Part shown: piece by piece, positions 1 to 7,207 of the stretch
Layout: each line of letters opens with the position of its first letter
How positions within the stretch are numbered: the stretch's first letter is position 1
Assembly (NCBI GenBank): GCA_040511595.1
Contig: JBEVGU010000048.1
Coordinates: 1-28,899 of the forward strand
DNA from: JAOUEA01 sp040511595
Lineage (GTDB): Bacteria; Actinomycetota; UBA4738; HRBIN12
Length of the DNA stretch: 28,899 nt
Direction of reading: 5' to 3'
Program-made: the position numbers and the translations under genes
The notes under the pieces: model-generated
What the model saw: the letters and a program-made list of their open reading frames with translations, nothing else
The model's database searches: none
What the model was told of the DNA's origin: nothing

Positions 1-212
1 TCGCCGACATCAAGAACATCGGGGACCGTTGGGGCGGCGCGATCACCGCGGCGTGGTTCCTCGCCGAGTTCGTGGGGGACACGCCGTGGTGCCACCTCGA
101 CATCGCGGGGCCCGGGTTCAGCGATCGCGGCACAGACCTCAGCCCTCGGGGGGCCACCGGCGTGCCGGTCCGCACCCTCGTTCGCTTCGTGCTCGACCGG
201 GCGGCCGCCTAG
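1..212 (+). CDS. pepA: Leucyl aminopeptidase (M17 family), C-terminal end only
   Basis: Only the last 70 codons are in the window, read in the frame starting at base 3 and ending at the TAG at 210-212. The visible peptide holds the conserved end of M17 cytosolic aminopeptidases: a DIKNIG segment, the RWGGAITAAWFL segment that packs beside the active site, and the HLDIAGP segment. M17 enzymes are hexameric di-metal exopeptidases that remove N-terminal residues in the cytoplasm. The metal ligands and catalytic residues lie upstream of the window and cannot be checked. The next gene begins 9 bases downstream on the same strand, so co-transcription is likely. Family assignment is firm; the symbol is by family only. 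Confidence 0.85.
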   Translation, partial: ADIKNIGDRWGGAITAAWFLAEFVGDTPWCHLDIAGPGFSDRGTDLSPRGATGVPVRTLVRFVLDRAAA

Positions 213-221
213 AACGTCGAC

Positions 222-941
222 ATGGCCAAGGCCCCGGAGCCGCGCACCGGACCGGCGCTCGGCATCTTCGCGCACCCCGACGACGCGGAGATCGCGGCCG
301 GCGGCACGATGGCGAACTGGGTGGACGCGGGGCGCGAGGTGCATCTGGTCGTGCTCACCAACGGAGACCGCGGCTCGCAGGACCCGATGCTCGACCGCGC
401 CGAGCTCGCGAGCATCCGCGTCCGTGAGACCGAGGCGGCGGCCGGCGTGCTCGGTCTCGCGAGCGTGCGCATCCTCGACGTGCACGACGGCGAGCTCGAG
501 AACACGACCGAGGTGCGCGAGCACGTCGTGCGGCGCATCCGCGAGGTCCGCGCCGAGACGGTGCTCTCGGTCGACCCCACCGCGGTCTTCTTCCGGAACA
601 GCTACTACAACCATTCGGATCACCGGAACGCGGGCTGGATCGCTCTCGACTCGGCGTTCCCGGGCTCGGGCAACCCGCACTTCTTCCCCGAGCACCTCGG
701 CGAGGGCCTCGGGGTACGGGACATCACCGACGTCTGGCTCGGCTGGACGAACGAGCCGAACCATGCCGAAGACGTCACCGCTACCTGGTCGCGGAAGATC
801 GATGCACTCGCCGCGCACGACAGTCAGCTCACCGAAGGCATCCGCTACTTCGAGACGTTCCTGCTCGAGGAAGCCGAGGAAGCCGGCGCGAGGATCGGCG
901 CAGCGCGCGCGGAGGAGTTCCGCCGCCTCGACCTCTCGTAG
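222..941 (+). CDS. PIG-L (LmbE-like) family deacetylase
   Basis: A 239-residue PIG-L family protein. These zinc hydrolases remove acetyl groups from N-acetylglucosamine-type substrates, as in mycothiol (MshB) and GPI biosynthesis. The zinc and catalytic signature AHPDDAE is at residues 17-23, and a second HxxH metal motif (HSDH) is at residues 131-134; both are intact. The length is somewhat shorter than MshB (about 300 residues) and nothing around it belongs to mycothiol synthesis, so a specific MshB call is not supported. The ATG at 222 lies 9 bases after the aminopeptidase stop and the next start is 11 bases downstream, which suggests a three-gene operon. The substrate is unknown; a small-molecule amide is the likeliest kind. 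Confidence 0.85.
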   Translation: MAKAPEPRTGPALGIFAHPDDAEIAAGGTMANWVDAGREVHLVVLTNGDRGSQDPMLDRAELASIRVRETEAAAGVLGLASVRILDVHDGELENTTEVREHVVRRIREVRAETVLSVDPTAVFFRNSYYNHSDHRNAGWIALDSAFPGSGNPHFFPEHLGEGLGVRDITDVWLGWTNEPNHAEDVTATWSRKIDALAAHDSQLTEGIRYFETFLLEEAEEAGARIGAARAEEFRRLDLS

Positions 942-952
942 GCTCGGCCTCG

Positions 953-1810
953 ATGGCGAACCCGCACTTCGGCACGATCGGTGACGTCTGGAAGCACCTG
1001 CCGCTCGGCGATCTGCTCGATCGGCTCCGACCGGCCAGGTACTGGGAGACGCACGCCGGCTCGGGAGACTATGTCCTGGACCGATCGTGGCGGCGCGAGT
1101 ACGGCGTGTTCACGTTGCTCCGCGAGGCGCCCCGCGCGCCGACCATCGACGCGTCCCGATACCTCGGGCTCGTACGCAAGCTGCCACCCCGCGACGACGG
1201 CGAGCCCCGGTACCCGGGGTCGTCGCGCCTGGCGATGGACGTGCTCGGGGGCGAGGCGACCTACGTGTTGTGCGACCTCGACCCGGCGAGCGTCGGCGAC
1301 CTCACGCGGGTCGTCCGCGAGCTGGGCCTCGCCGACGTCGTGCGGGTCGAGCGGGCCGACGGTCTCGCGACGATCTGGGCCGCCGCGCAGACACTCAGAC
1401 CGTCGGACGCGGCGTCGACGTTCGTCCTCATCGACCCGTTCGACGAGTCGGAACGCTCGGCGGACGACATGGATGCACTCGACCTGTTCGCGAGGCTCGC
1501 CGTGGGGGGGGTCCCGTCGGGGCTGTGGCACGGGTACGACGACGTGGCCGACCGCGATGCGATCGGGGAGCGTGCCGCCGCGATCGGCGTCACGGTGGGG
1601 AGGCTCGACCTCGGGACCGCGTTCCTGCGGGGCGAAACGACTCTGAACCCGGGCGTCGCAGGGTGCGGGCTTTTCCTCACCAACGTGCCCGCGGACGCCG
1701 TCGATCACCTCGAGCGGCTCGGCCGCCAGCTCGAGGCGTGCTACGACGAGGCGCTGATGCCCGACGGCACGCCCGGCTCCCTCCGTTTCAGGCGGACGGA
1801 TCTCGGCTGA
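953..1810 (+). CDS. RlmJ-like (COG2961) methyltransferase with altered catalytic motif
   Basis: A 285-residue protein that can be followed along most of RlmJ, the 23S rRNA adenine-2030 N6-methyltransferase (280 residues in E. coli). Shared landmarks are the N-terminal DVWKH helix (residues 11-15), the SAM-binding THAGSG (33-38), YPGS (87-90), a V-E-x-A-D-G segment (132-137) and, near the end, a GLFLTN segment matching the conserved RlmJ C-terminus. The catalytic DPPY motif reads DPFD at 161-164: the Asp is kept, but the Pro and the Tyr that stack on the target adenine are lost. The NPPW near the C-terminus reads NVPA. The fold is probably a SAM methyltransferase, but the RlmJ activity may have changed or been lost, so no symbol is given. 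Confidence 0.6.
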   Translation: MANPHFGTIGDVWKHLPLGDLLDRLRPARYWETHAGSGDYVLDRSWRREYGVFTLLREAPRAPTIDASRYLGLVRKLPPRDDGEPRYPGSSRLAMDVLGGEATYVLCDLDPASVGDLTRVVRELGLADVVRVERADGLATIWAAAQTLRPSDAASTFVLIDPFDESERSADDMDALDLFARLAVGGVPSGLWHGYDDVADRDAIGERAAAIGVTVGRLDLGTAFLRGETTLNPGVAGCGLFLTNVPADAVDHLERLGRQLEACYDEALMPDGTPGSLRFRRTDLG

Positions 1811-1859
1811 GCGTGTCCGGCGCGATCGGGAGGCCCGAGCCCAGAGGCGGAGCCCGAGC

Positions 1860-2654
1860 TCACGCCGGCTTCGTCGCCGTGGCGAGGATCACCTCGCGGA
1901 AGTCGTTCAGCGGATCGGGGAATCGCTCCGCGAAGACCGCGCGCGCTCGCTCCTGGAGCGAGGCCCATCCCGAGGCGCCCAACATGTTCCGGACGAACCG
2001 GCCGGTCGCCCACACCTGGAGGCCCTCGAGGTAGTCGTCGAGCGAGTAGATCCAGCGATACTTCACGACCTCGGTCCGCACGGAGCGAAAGCCCGCCTCG
2101 ATCAGCGCCTCCTCGACTGCGGCCCGCGACCGGAACCGCTCGTGCCACGGCGCCGCTTCGGCGTACGCGGGCGCAAGCATCTCGCGGGGCACGACCGACT
2201 CCACCAGCTCGCGCCAGGCCTGCTGGTAGGCGTCGACGCCGTCGGTCCACGAGGAGAACCCGACCCGGCCCTCGACGCGCATCACCCGGGCGATGTCGAA
2301 CAGCACCGTCTCGACCTTGTTGAAGTGCGCGAGCACGAACGAGCCGATTACGGCGTCGAACCGCCCCGGCCCGAACGGAAGATCGATCGCCTGCGCGGCG
2401 ACGACCGGCAGCTTCGGTCGCTCACGTCGAGCGACGCGCAGCATGCCCATCGACTCGTCGATGCCGACGACCCAGGCGCCGAGGTCGGTGGCGACCTGGG
2501 CGGCGACCCCCGTGCCGGTGCCAACGTCGAGCACCCGGCCCCCGTCGGGGACGCCGATCATCTCGATCAGGTCGCGAGCGACGTCGGCGAAGCGAGCCGC
2601 GTGCACGTGCTCGTACGCCTCGGCCACGTCGTCGTAGGTGCGCCAGTCGTCCAT
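1860..2654 (-). CDS. Class I SAM-dependent methyltransferase
   Basis: A 264-residue methyltransferase of the UbiE/Methyltransf_11 type. SAM-binding motif I, VLDVGTGTG, is at about residues 41-49, followed by the acidic end of the second strand (VVGIDES) and a motif with D-A-V-I-G-S about 60 residues later. The C-terminal 130 residues probably form the substrate cap and are not diagnostic, so the substrate is unknown. I chose the ATG at 2654 rather than an in-frame TTG nine bases upstream. A TAGGCT -10-like hexamer lies 8 bases before this ATG and no Shine-Dalgarno is seen, which fits a leaderless transcript. The gene is alone on this strand, divergent from the membrane-protein operon at 2743. 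Confidence 0.8.
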   Translation of the reverse strand: MDDWRTYDDVAEAYEHVHAARFADVARDLIEMIGVPDGGRVLDVGTGTGVAAQVATDLGAWVVGIDESMGMLRVARRERPKLPVVAAQAIDLPFGPGRFDAVIGSFVLAHFNKVETVLFDIARVMRVEGRVGFSSWTDGVDAYQQAWRELVESVVPREMLAPAYAEAAPWHERFRSRAAVEEALIEAGFRSVRTEVVKYRWIYSLDDYLEGLQVWATGRFVRNMLGASGWASLQERARAVFAERFPDPLNDFREVILATATKPA

Positions 2655-2662
2655 GGTCAGCA

Positions 2663-2668
2663 AGCCTA
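2663..2668 (-). promoter_or_regulatory. Candidate -10 element for leaderless methyltransferase transcript
   Basis: On the minus strand TAGGCT (pattern TANNNT) ends 8 bases before the ATG at 2654, and no purine-rich ribosome site intervenes. That spacing would place the transcript start on or next to the start codon. No clear -35 hexamer was recognised. This is inferred from pattern only. Confidence 0.35.
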
Positions 2669-2709
2669 ACGGCGGCTGATCGGAACGCCGGGCCGAGGAT
2701 GCCCCAAGG

Positions 2710-2736
2710 TAGGCTGTCGGGCCATATGCGAGGGGG
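2710..2736 (+). promoter_or_regulatory. Candidate -10 and strong ribosome site of the 2743 operon
   Basis: On the plus strand TAGGCT at 2710-2715 fits the TANNNT -10 pattern. A purine run, GAGGGGGGA, ends about 5 bases before the ATG at 2743 and is a strong Shine-Dalgarno that fixes this start. The same TAGGCT hexamer appears on the other strand for the divergent methyltransferase. The ribosome site is convincing; the promoter is inferred. Confidence 0.45.
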
Positions 2737-2742
2737 GACGCG

Positions 2743-3519
2743 ATGACCGGCGCGGCCGGCTACATGGCCCTCGTGCTGGCCGAGGCGGTGGCCGGGTCCC
2801 TCGCGTTCCTCTGGCTGAGCCCGCTGTGGAACGAGGTGAAGCGCGGGTTCTTCACGCTCACCACCTCGATCCTGCTCGTGCTAGCGCTCGGCGCGTGGCT
2901 CTCGACCCGCTCCGCGCAGATCTCGGGAGACGACGCAGGCACCTGGGCGGTCCGCCTCACGCTCGTGACCGCCGCCGCGGTCGGTCTGTCGTTCCTGCTC
3001 ATGCTGCTGAAGCAGCACGGGCCTGCCCGGCTGCTCGGGTTCGTGAGCGTGGGCGTCTCGATCGCGACGCTCGTCGAGATGGCGGGCGCGGGTCGCCAGG
3101 CCTTCGCGATCTCCCTGTTCCAGCTGCTCGCAGGCGCGGCCTTCCTGGGATCGATCACGGCCGGCCTGCTCCTCGGGCACTGGTACCTCACAGACCGCGG
3201 GCTTCCTCGCGAGCCGATCGACCGGCTGACCACCGCGATGCTGGTATCGGTCGTGGTCGAGGCGGTGGCGATCGTCACGAGTGGCTTCGGTGGGGTGGAG
3301 ACGTCGGCGGCGCTGAACCCGCTCCTCACCGCGGGAGCGCTCGCCCCCTGGATCGCGCTGGGCATGGTGGGCGTGACCCTGCTGATCGCGTTGCTCACCC
3401 GGGCCGCGCTGAAGGGCACGCGCGCGTCCGCGGTGCAATCGGCCACCGGCTTCTACTACCTCGCGGTGGTCACGGCGTTCACGGCCGAGGTGGCCGTGAA
3501 GACCCGGTTCCTGGCCTAA
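2743..3519 (+). CDS. Polytopic membrane protein of unknown function (about 8 TM)
   Basis: A 258-residue integral membrane protein with about eight hydrophobic segments, near residues 5-27, 37-54, 68-90, 96-115, 121-150, 160-185, 198-220 and 232-255. The loop after the fifth segment begins with GHWYL, and the last segment contains a Gly-Phe-Tyr-Tyr cluster; these polar or aromatic residues inside a membrane setting could be functional, for example in cofactor or quinone contact, but I do not recognise the family. A strong ribosome site precedes the ATG. It is the first gene of a tightly packed plus-strand operon and lies only 2 bases before the CPBP gene, which suggests the two products work together. 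Confidence 0.75.
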   Translation: MTGAAGYMALVLAEAVAGSLAFLWLSPLWNEVKRGFFTLTTSILLVLALGAWLSTRSAQISGDDAGTWAVRLTLVTAAAVGLSFLLMLLKQHGPARLLGFVSVGVSIATLVEMAGAGRQAFAISLFQLLAGAAFLGSITAGLLLGHWYLTDRGLPREPIDRLTTAMLVSVVVEAVAIVTSGFGGVETSAALNPLLTAGALAPWIALGMVGVTLLIALLTRAALKGTRASAVQSATGFYYLAVVTAFTAEVAVKTRFLA

Positions 3520-3521
3520 GC

Positions 3522-4160
3522 ATGCAGGTCGCGGTCATCGTTGCGGGTGTGCTCGCAGAGGCCGTGGCCTGGTGGCTCGTGTCGACTGGCCGTCGCCGTG
3601 TGTGGCGGCTGATGCCGGTCGTGCTCGGCGCGATGGGTCTCGCGGCGGCGATCGCGCGTCCTCCGGTCGCCGCCGCCGACACGTCGATCCCGGTGGCGCT
3701 CGGCGTCGGGCTCGCTGCCGGACTCGTCTTGTACCTGGGCACCAGGGGCTTCGTGTGGGTGGCCTCGCACTGGGCCCACTTCCGCCGAGACGTCGTGCAG
3801 AAGTACGCCGAGGCGGGGGAGGTCTCGCTCGCGATGTCCCTCGTCCTGTCGCTGGCCGTGATGGTGCCGAGCGAGGAGCTGTTCTGGCGGGGGCTGTTCC
3901 AGGGCCGGCTCGAGAGCTCGATGGCGGGTGGAGCGGCAGCCGTGGTCGCGTGGCTCGGCTACGTCGGCGCGAACCTCGCGAGCCGGAACCTGCCGATCGT
4001 GGCCGGCGCGATCGTGGGGGGCGCCGTGTGGGCCGGGCTCGCATGGTGGTCGGGGGGTGTGCTCGCGAGCCTCGGGAGCCATATCCTCTGGACCGGACTG
4101 ATGCTCGCGCTCCCTCCGGTAGCCGGACGTCACGCGAGCGGGAGGGGTGCGCCACGATGA
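3522..4160 (+). CDS. CPBP-family (Rce1-like) intramembrane protein
   Basis: A 212-residue membrane protein of the CPBP/Abi family, which includes intramembrane endopeptidases that trim prenylated proteins, bacteriocin leaders or membrane-bound regulators. Motif 1, EExxxR, is intact (E118, E119, R123 in SEELFWRG). Motif 3 keeps a His at residue 187 in GSHILW. The usual motif 2, an F-x-x-x-H, is not evident: the matching segment reads Y-V-G-A-N (147-151). Protease activity is therefore plausible but not certain. The start is the ATG at 3522, 2 bases after the preceding stop, and its stop overlaps the next start in an ATGA. Proteolytic substrates cannot be told from the sequence. Confidence 0.75.
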   Translation: MQVAVIVAGVLAEAVAWWLVSTGRRRVWRLMPVVLGAMGLAAAIARPPVAAADTSIPVALGVGLAAGLVLYLGTRGFVWVASHWAHFRRDVVQKYAEAGEVSLAMSLVLSLAVMVPSEELFWRGLFQGRLESSMAGGAAAVVAWLGYVGANLASRNLPIVAGAIVGGAVWAGLAWWSGGVLASLGSHILWTGLMLALPPVAGRHASGRGAPR

Positions 4161-5104
4161 ATTTCCTGTCGACGGCCGTGCAGCAAGTGCTGGAGGACGG
4201 GCCGTTTTGCGCGGTCGCCACGTCGACCCCGCGCGGGCCACATTGCACGCCGCTCGTCTTCGCCTACTCCGGGGGCCGGGTGTGGCTCACCACGTCGCGC
4301 GGCTCGGTGAAGGCTCGCGCGTGGAAGGTCGACCCGGGCGTGGCGGGCCTGGTCCGCAGTGGAGAGCTCACCGTGACGTTCACGGGCACAGTGAAGACGT
4401 ACGACGCGCTCGATCGCGGCTCGTGGGGAGCGGCGGTGGCCGGCGCCACCTCGATCGCTCGAGCCACTGCCCGGTTCAGCAAGAAGAACGCACGCTTCTT
4501 CGCCGGATACGCGTTCGACGCGCGCCAGGTGCCGCTCGCCTGGACCCCCCCGGGACGGGTGTTCGTCGGCATCGATTTCGAACGCACGGCCCTGCTCGAC
4601 GAGGACGGGGTGCAGGAGGGTCGCGGACGATGGGGCGGCGAGGCTCTGTCGCAGAAGACGTTCCGGCAGGTGAAGACCGCAGCCGATCCCCTGGGATCGT
4701 TGCCGCCCGAGGTGACGGCGTCGCTCGGGCGCAGCGGCGAGGGCGCGCTGACGGTGGCGGGATCGCGCGGTCCGGTCGTTCTGCCGGCGCGATGGCTCGC
4801 CGAGCCGGCGGCCCTCTACGCGGCCCTGCCTGCGGAGACCCTCGCCCTCGCCGAGGCCGGGCCCGAGGCGCCGGTGGCGCTCACGGTCGACGAGGCCAGC
4901 CCGTGGCGAGCGCGCGAGATGACGGGGGCGATGGTGCAGGGGATCGCCTCCTTCTACGTGCTCGAGGCGCTCGGGTCGGGTGCGAAGACGGCGCGGTCGC
5001 TGGCCACCGCGCTGCATCCGGGCGCGGGAGCGCTCATCCGCATCAGGCCCGAGCGCACCGTCTGGTGGAAGGGGTGGGCGAGCGGCAGCGCTCCGGCTGC
5101 ATGA
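4157..5104 (+). CDS. Pyridoxamine 5'-phosphate oxidase-like (FMN split-barrel) protein
   Basis: A 315-residue protein whose first 110 or so residues look like the flavin split barrel of the pyridoxamine-phosphate-oxidase superfamily: a buried strand with C-A-V-A-T-S-T-P-R-G, then P-L-V-F-A-Y-S-G-G-R-V-W-L and a R-G-S-V-K-A-R segment where flavin-phosphate contacts usually fall. The C-terminal 170 residues have no motif I recognise and make the protein about twice the size of a minimal split-barrel domain. It could bind FMN, F420 or heme; the sequence does not decide. The ATG overlaps the CPBP stop (ATGA) and its own stop overlaps the next start (ATGA), so translation is probably coupled. Function in this envelope-linked operon is unknown. 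Confidence 0.65.
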   Translation: MNFLSTAVQQVLEDGPFCAVATSTPRGPHCTPLVFAYSGGRVWLTTSRGSVKARAWKVDPGVAGLVRSGELTVTFTGTVKTYDALDRGSWGAAVAGATSIARATARFSKKNARFFAGYAFDARQVPLAWTPPGRVFVGIDFERTALLDEDGVQEGRGRWGGEALSQKTFRQVKTAADPLGSLPPEVTASLGRSGEGALTVAGSRGPVVLPARWLAEPAALYAALPAETLALAEAGPEAPVALTVDEASPWRAREMTGAMVQGIASFYVLEALGSGAKTARSLATALHPGAGALIRIRPERTVWWKGWASGSAPAA

Positions 5105-5556
5105 CGACGGTCGAGTTCTCGGTCGAGGTCGACGCGCCACCCGAGACGGTGTGGCAGATCACGAGCGACCCGCGGAACCTGCCGCAGTGGGACACGCACA
5201 TCGTGCGCGTGGTCCCTCCCCACGACGGCATGGCTCTCGGGGCCCGCTACGAGGTCGTGATGGGATTCATTGGCGTGCAGACGACGGTGCGCGCCACGGT
5301 CATCGAGTGGGAGCCGCCATGGCGCTCGTCGATCCGGCTCGAGGGGCTGCTGGACGCCACCGTGACGACGTCGGTGGCGTCGCTGCCCTTCGGCCGGAGC
5401 ATGCTGCGGCATGAGGTCACGTACCGGTTCCGCGGTCCGTTCGGGGGGCTCGGCGCCGCCGGCCTGAACGCGATGGGTGGAGCGCAGTACGCGTTGCGCC
5501 ACGGCGTGCTCGCGCAGCGGCGCGAGATCGAGGCATTCGCGAGCCGGGAGCCGTGA
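5101..5556 (+). CDS. SRPBCC (Bet v1/polyketide cyclase-like) ligand-binding protein
   Basis: A 151-residue SRPBCC-family protein. The opening strand (F-S-V-E-V-D-A-P-P-E-T-V-W) followed by the helix with D-P-R-N-L-P-Q-W-D is the standard start of this helix-grip fold, and the length is typical. Members bind hydrophobic ligands in a deep cavity; some are cyclases or lipid carriers. No catalytic residues can be assigned. Start and stop both overlap the neighbouring genes by four bases (ATGA at 5101, GTGA at 5553), so it is coupled to the FMN-barrel gene before it and the PAP2 phosphatase after it. A lipid or quinone ligand would fit this setting, but that is inference. Confidence 0.8.
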   Translation: MTTVEFSVEVDAPPETVWQITSDPRNLPQWDTHIVRVVPPHDGMALGARYEVVMGFIGVQTTVRATVIEWEPPWRSSIRLEGLLDATVTTSVASLPFGRSMLRHEVTYRFRGPFGGLGAAGLNAMGGAQYALRHGVLAQRREIEAFASREP

Positions 5557-6152
5557 GCGCCGGCTCGGTCCTCCGGGGCATCGCGCTGGCGGCCGCCGCC
5601 GGCGGGGTCGGGTACGTGGCGCTGGCCACCGAAACCGGGCGTCGGACCGACGCCGACCTCTTCGAAGCGCTGAACGGCGGCCACGGCCGGAACGCCGATC
5701 TCGCGTTCTCGGCCGTGACCGAGCTCGGATCGCTGTACGCAGCCGGCGCGGCGGCGGGCACGCTCGCCGCCCTCGGCCGGCCCAGGCAGGCGGCCCGGGC
5801 GCTCGCCGCCGCGGGGGCGACCTGGCTGGTCGGGCAAGGTCTCAAGCATCTGGTCGACCGACCCCGGCCCTACGTCGCAGATCCGCGTGGCACCCGGGCG
5901 ATGATCGCGCCCCCCATGGGAACGTCGTGGCCGAGCAGCCATCCGGCGGTGCTCACGGCGTTCACGACCGTGGCGGCGCGAGAGCTCCGGGCGGGCGCGG
6001 CGGCGCGTGCCGTCCTCGGCGCCCTCGACATCGCGGTCGCGACGTCCCGCGTCTATCTTGGCGTCCACTATCCATCCGACGTCGTGACCGGATCCCTGAT
6101 CGGCCGGAGCGTCGCGGCGTTCTGGCCACGCCGGCGCGACGCGTCCCCTTGA
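5553..6152 (+). CDS. PAP2-superfamily membrane phosphatase
   Basis: A 199-residue member of the type 2 phosphatidic acid phosphatase family, which removes phosphate from lipid phosphates such as phosphatidate, phosphatidylglycerol phosphate or undecaprenyl diphosphate. All three catalytic motifs are intact: KX6RP (K98 to R105-P106), a PSSH version of PSGH (127-130) and SRX5HX3D (S165, R166, H172, D176). Hydrophobic segments surround them as expected for an enzyme facing the outer leaflet. The GTG start overlaps the SRPBCC stop. Directly downstream lies lgt, whose reaction uses phosphatidylglycerol, so a role in phosphatidylglycerol or lipid-carrier turnover is attractive, but the substrate is unproven. 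Confidence 0.85.
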   Translation: MSAGSVLRGIALAAAAGGVGYVALATETGRRTDADLFEALNGGHGRNADLAFSAVTELGSLYAAGAAAGTLAALGRPRQAARALAAAGATWLVGQGLKHLVDRPRPYVADPRGTRAMIAPPMGTSWPSSHPAVLTAFTTVAARELRAGAAARAVLGALDIAVATSRVYLGVHYPSDVVTGSLIGRSVAAFWPRRRDASP

Positions 6153-6180
6153 CGACGGCGGGAGGCCCAGCCGCCGCGGC

Positions 6181-6186
6181 TACACT
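6181..6186 (+). promoter_or_regulatory. Candidate -10 element for leaderless lgt
   Basis: TACACT (TANNNT) lies 7 bases before the GTG at 6194, with no ribosome site between them. A transcript starting 7 bases after the hexamer would begin at the GTG itself. This may be a second, internal promoter, as the gene also sits at the end of the 2743 operon. Confidence 0.4.
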
Positions 6187-6193
6187 CGGAACG

Positions 6194-7171
6194 GTGCTGC
6201 AGGAGATCGCCGCGGTCGGCTGGCCCGTCCTCGACCGGATCCGCTTCGGGGACACCATCGCCGTCTCGCCTCACGGGTTGTTCATCGCGATCGGTTTCAT
6301 GACCGGCGCGTGGCTTCTCGGAAAGGTCGCGCCGCGGTGGGGGGTCTCACGCGACGACGTGCAGGGCATCGTGTTCTGGTCCCTGGTCGGCGCGATCGTG
6401 GGCGCGAGGCTCTTCTACGTGATCGCTCACGTCTCGGAGTTCGACTCCTTCTTCGGCATGCTCGCGATCTGGCAGGGAGGCATCTCGCTGCTCGGTGGCA
6501 TCGCGGGCGCCGTCATCGTGAACACGCCTCGGGTCCTGCGAGCCGGATACCGCTTCTTCCAGGTGACCGACCCGGTCGCACCCTCGCTCGCGCTCGGCAT
6601 CGCGATCGGTCGCGTCGGTGACCTGATCATCGGCGATCATCTCGGACGGCCGACCAGCTGGCTGCTGGCCTGGCAGTATCGGGGTGGCACGCTCGCCCCG
6701 CCGTTCTCGTGCCGGGATGGCCTGTGCCAGGCCTCGCTGCAAGGAGGCCGCCACCTCGAGACCGTGACGCGGAGCGGTGCCCGCCTCCTCGACGACGCTG
6801 GCAGGGTCATCGCCGCGGGAGTCGGCGTGCACCAGACCGCGCTCTACGACATGGTGAGCGCCGCGGCCCTGTTCGTTCTGCTCTACGTCGTGCTGATGCG
6901 GAAGCCGCGCCGCGAAGGCATCCTCACGCTCACCTTCGGCCTCTGGTACGGCCTGTCTCGGATCCTCGAGGACTCCCTCCGCATCGACAAGCGGTTCTTC
7001 GGTCTCACCGGCAGCCAGTGGACCGCACTCGTCGTGGCCTCGACCTGCGCCGCCTTCCTCGTCTGGTTCGCGGTCCGCCCGCGACCCGGGGCGCCGACCG
7101 GAGGAGGCGGCGTTCGCCTCGCGAGCCCAGACGTGGCCGCTCGCGATCCGATCCGTGGGGAGGTGTCCTGA
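6194..7171 (+). CDS. lgt: Prolipoprotein diacylglyceryl transferase
   Basis: A 325-residue integral membrane enzyme that moves the diacylglyceryl group of phosphatidylglycerol to the lipobox Cys of prolipoproteins, the first step of lipoprotein maturation. Seen here are the SPHGLFIAIG segment near residues 25-34, a GGISLLGG segment near 95-102, the signature region GRVGD-LIIGDHLGRPTSW near 140-157, an H-Q-T-A-L-Y-D (usually H-P-T-Q-L-Y-E), and the C-terminal Y-G-L-S-R. The signature is usually GRxGNFxNxE; here N is D and the E region is D-H, a variant. I chose the GTG at 6194 because of the -10 motif just before it; a TTG at 6149 overlapping the PAP2 stop is the alternative. The last 30 residues are a hydrophilic tail. 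Confidence 0.9.
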   Translation: MLQEIAAVGWPVLDRIRFGDTIAVSPHGLFIAIGFMTGAWLLGKVAPRWGVSRDDVQGIVFWSLVGAIVGARLFYVIAHVSEFDSFFGMLAIWQGGISLLGGIAGAVIVNTPRVLRAGYRFFQVTDPVAPSLALGIAIGRVGDLIIGDHLGRPTSWLLAWQYRGGTLAPPFSCRDGLCQASLQGGRHLETVTRSGARLLDDAGRVIAAGVGVHQTALYDMVSAAALFVLLYVVLMRKPRREGILTLTFGLWYGLSRILEDSLRIDKRFFGLTGSQWTALVVASTCAAFLVWFAVRPRPGAPTGGGGVRLASPDVAARDPIRGEVS

Positions 7172-7189
7172 GGACGACCGCGCCTGGGC

Positions 7190-7207
7190 GTCTCGGTTTG
7201 CCGAGAC
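7190..7207. terminator. Bidirectional hairpin between lgt and mrp
   Basis: A perfect 7-base-pair inverted repeat, GTCTCGG and CCGAGAC around the loop TTTG, occupies nearly all of the 35-base gap between the convergent stops of lgt and mrp and touches the mrp stop codon. There is no T-run, but position and symmetry fit a shared terminator in a GC-rich genome. Confidence 0.55.

Noticed and set aside
222..941. Calling the PIG-L protein MshB of mycothiol synthesis
   Set aside because: Zinc motifs are shared by the whole family, the length is shorter, and no mycothiol gene is near.
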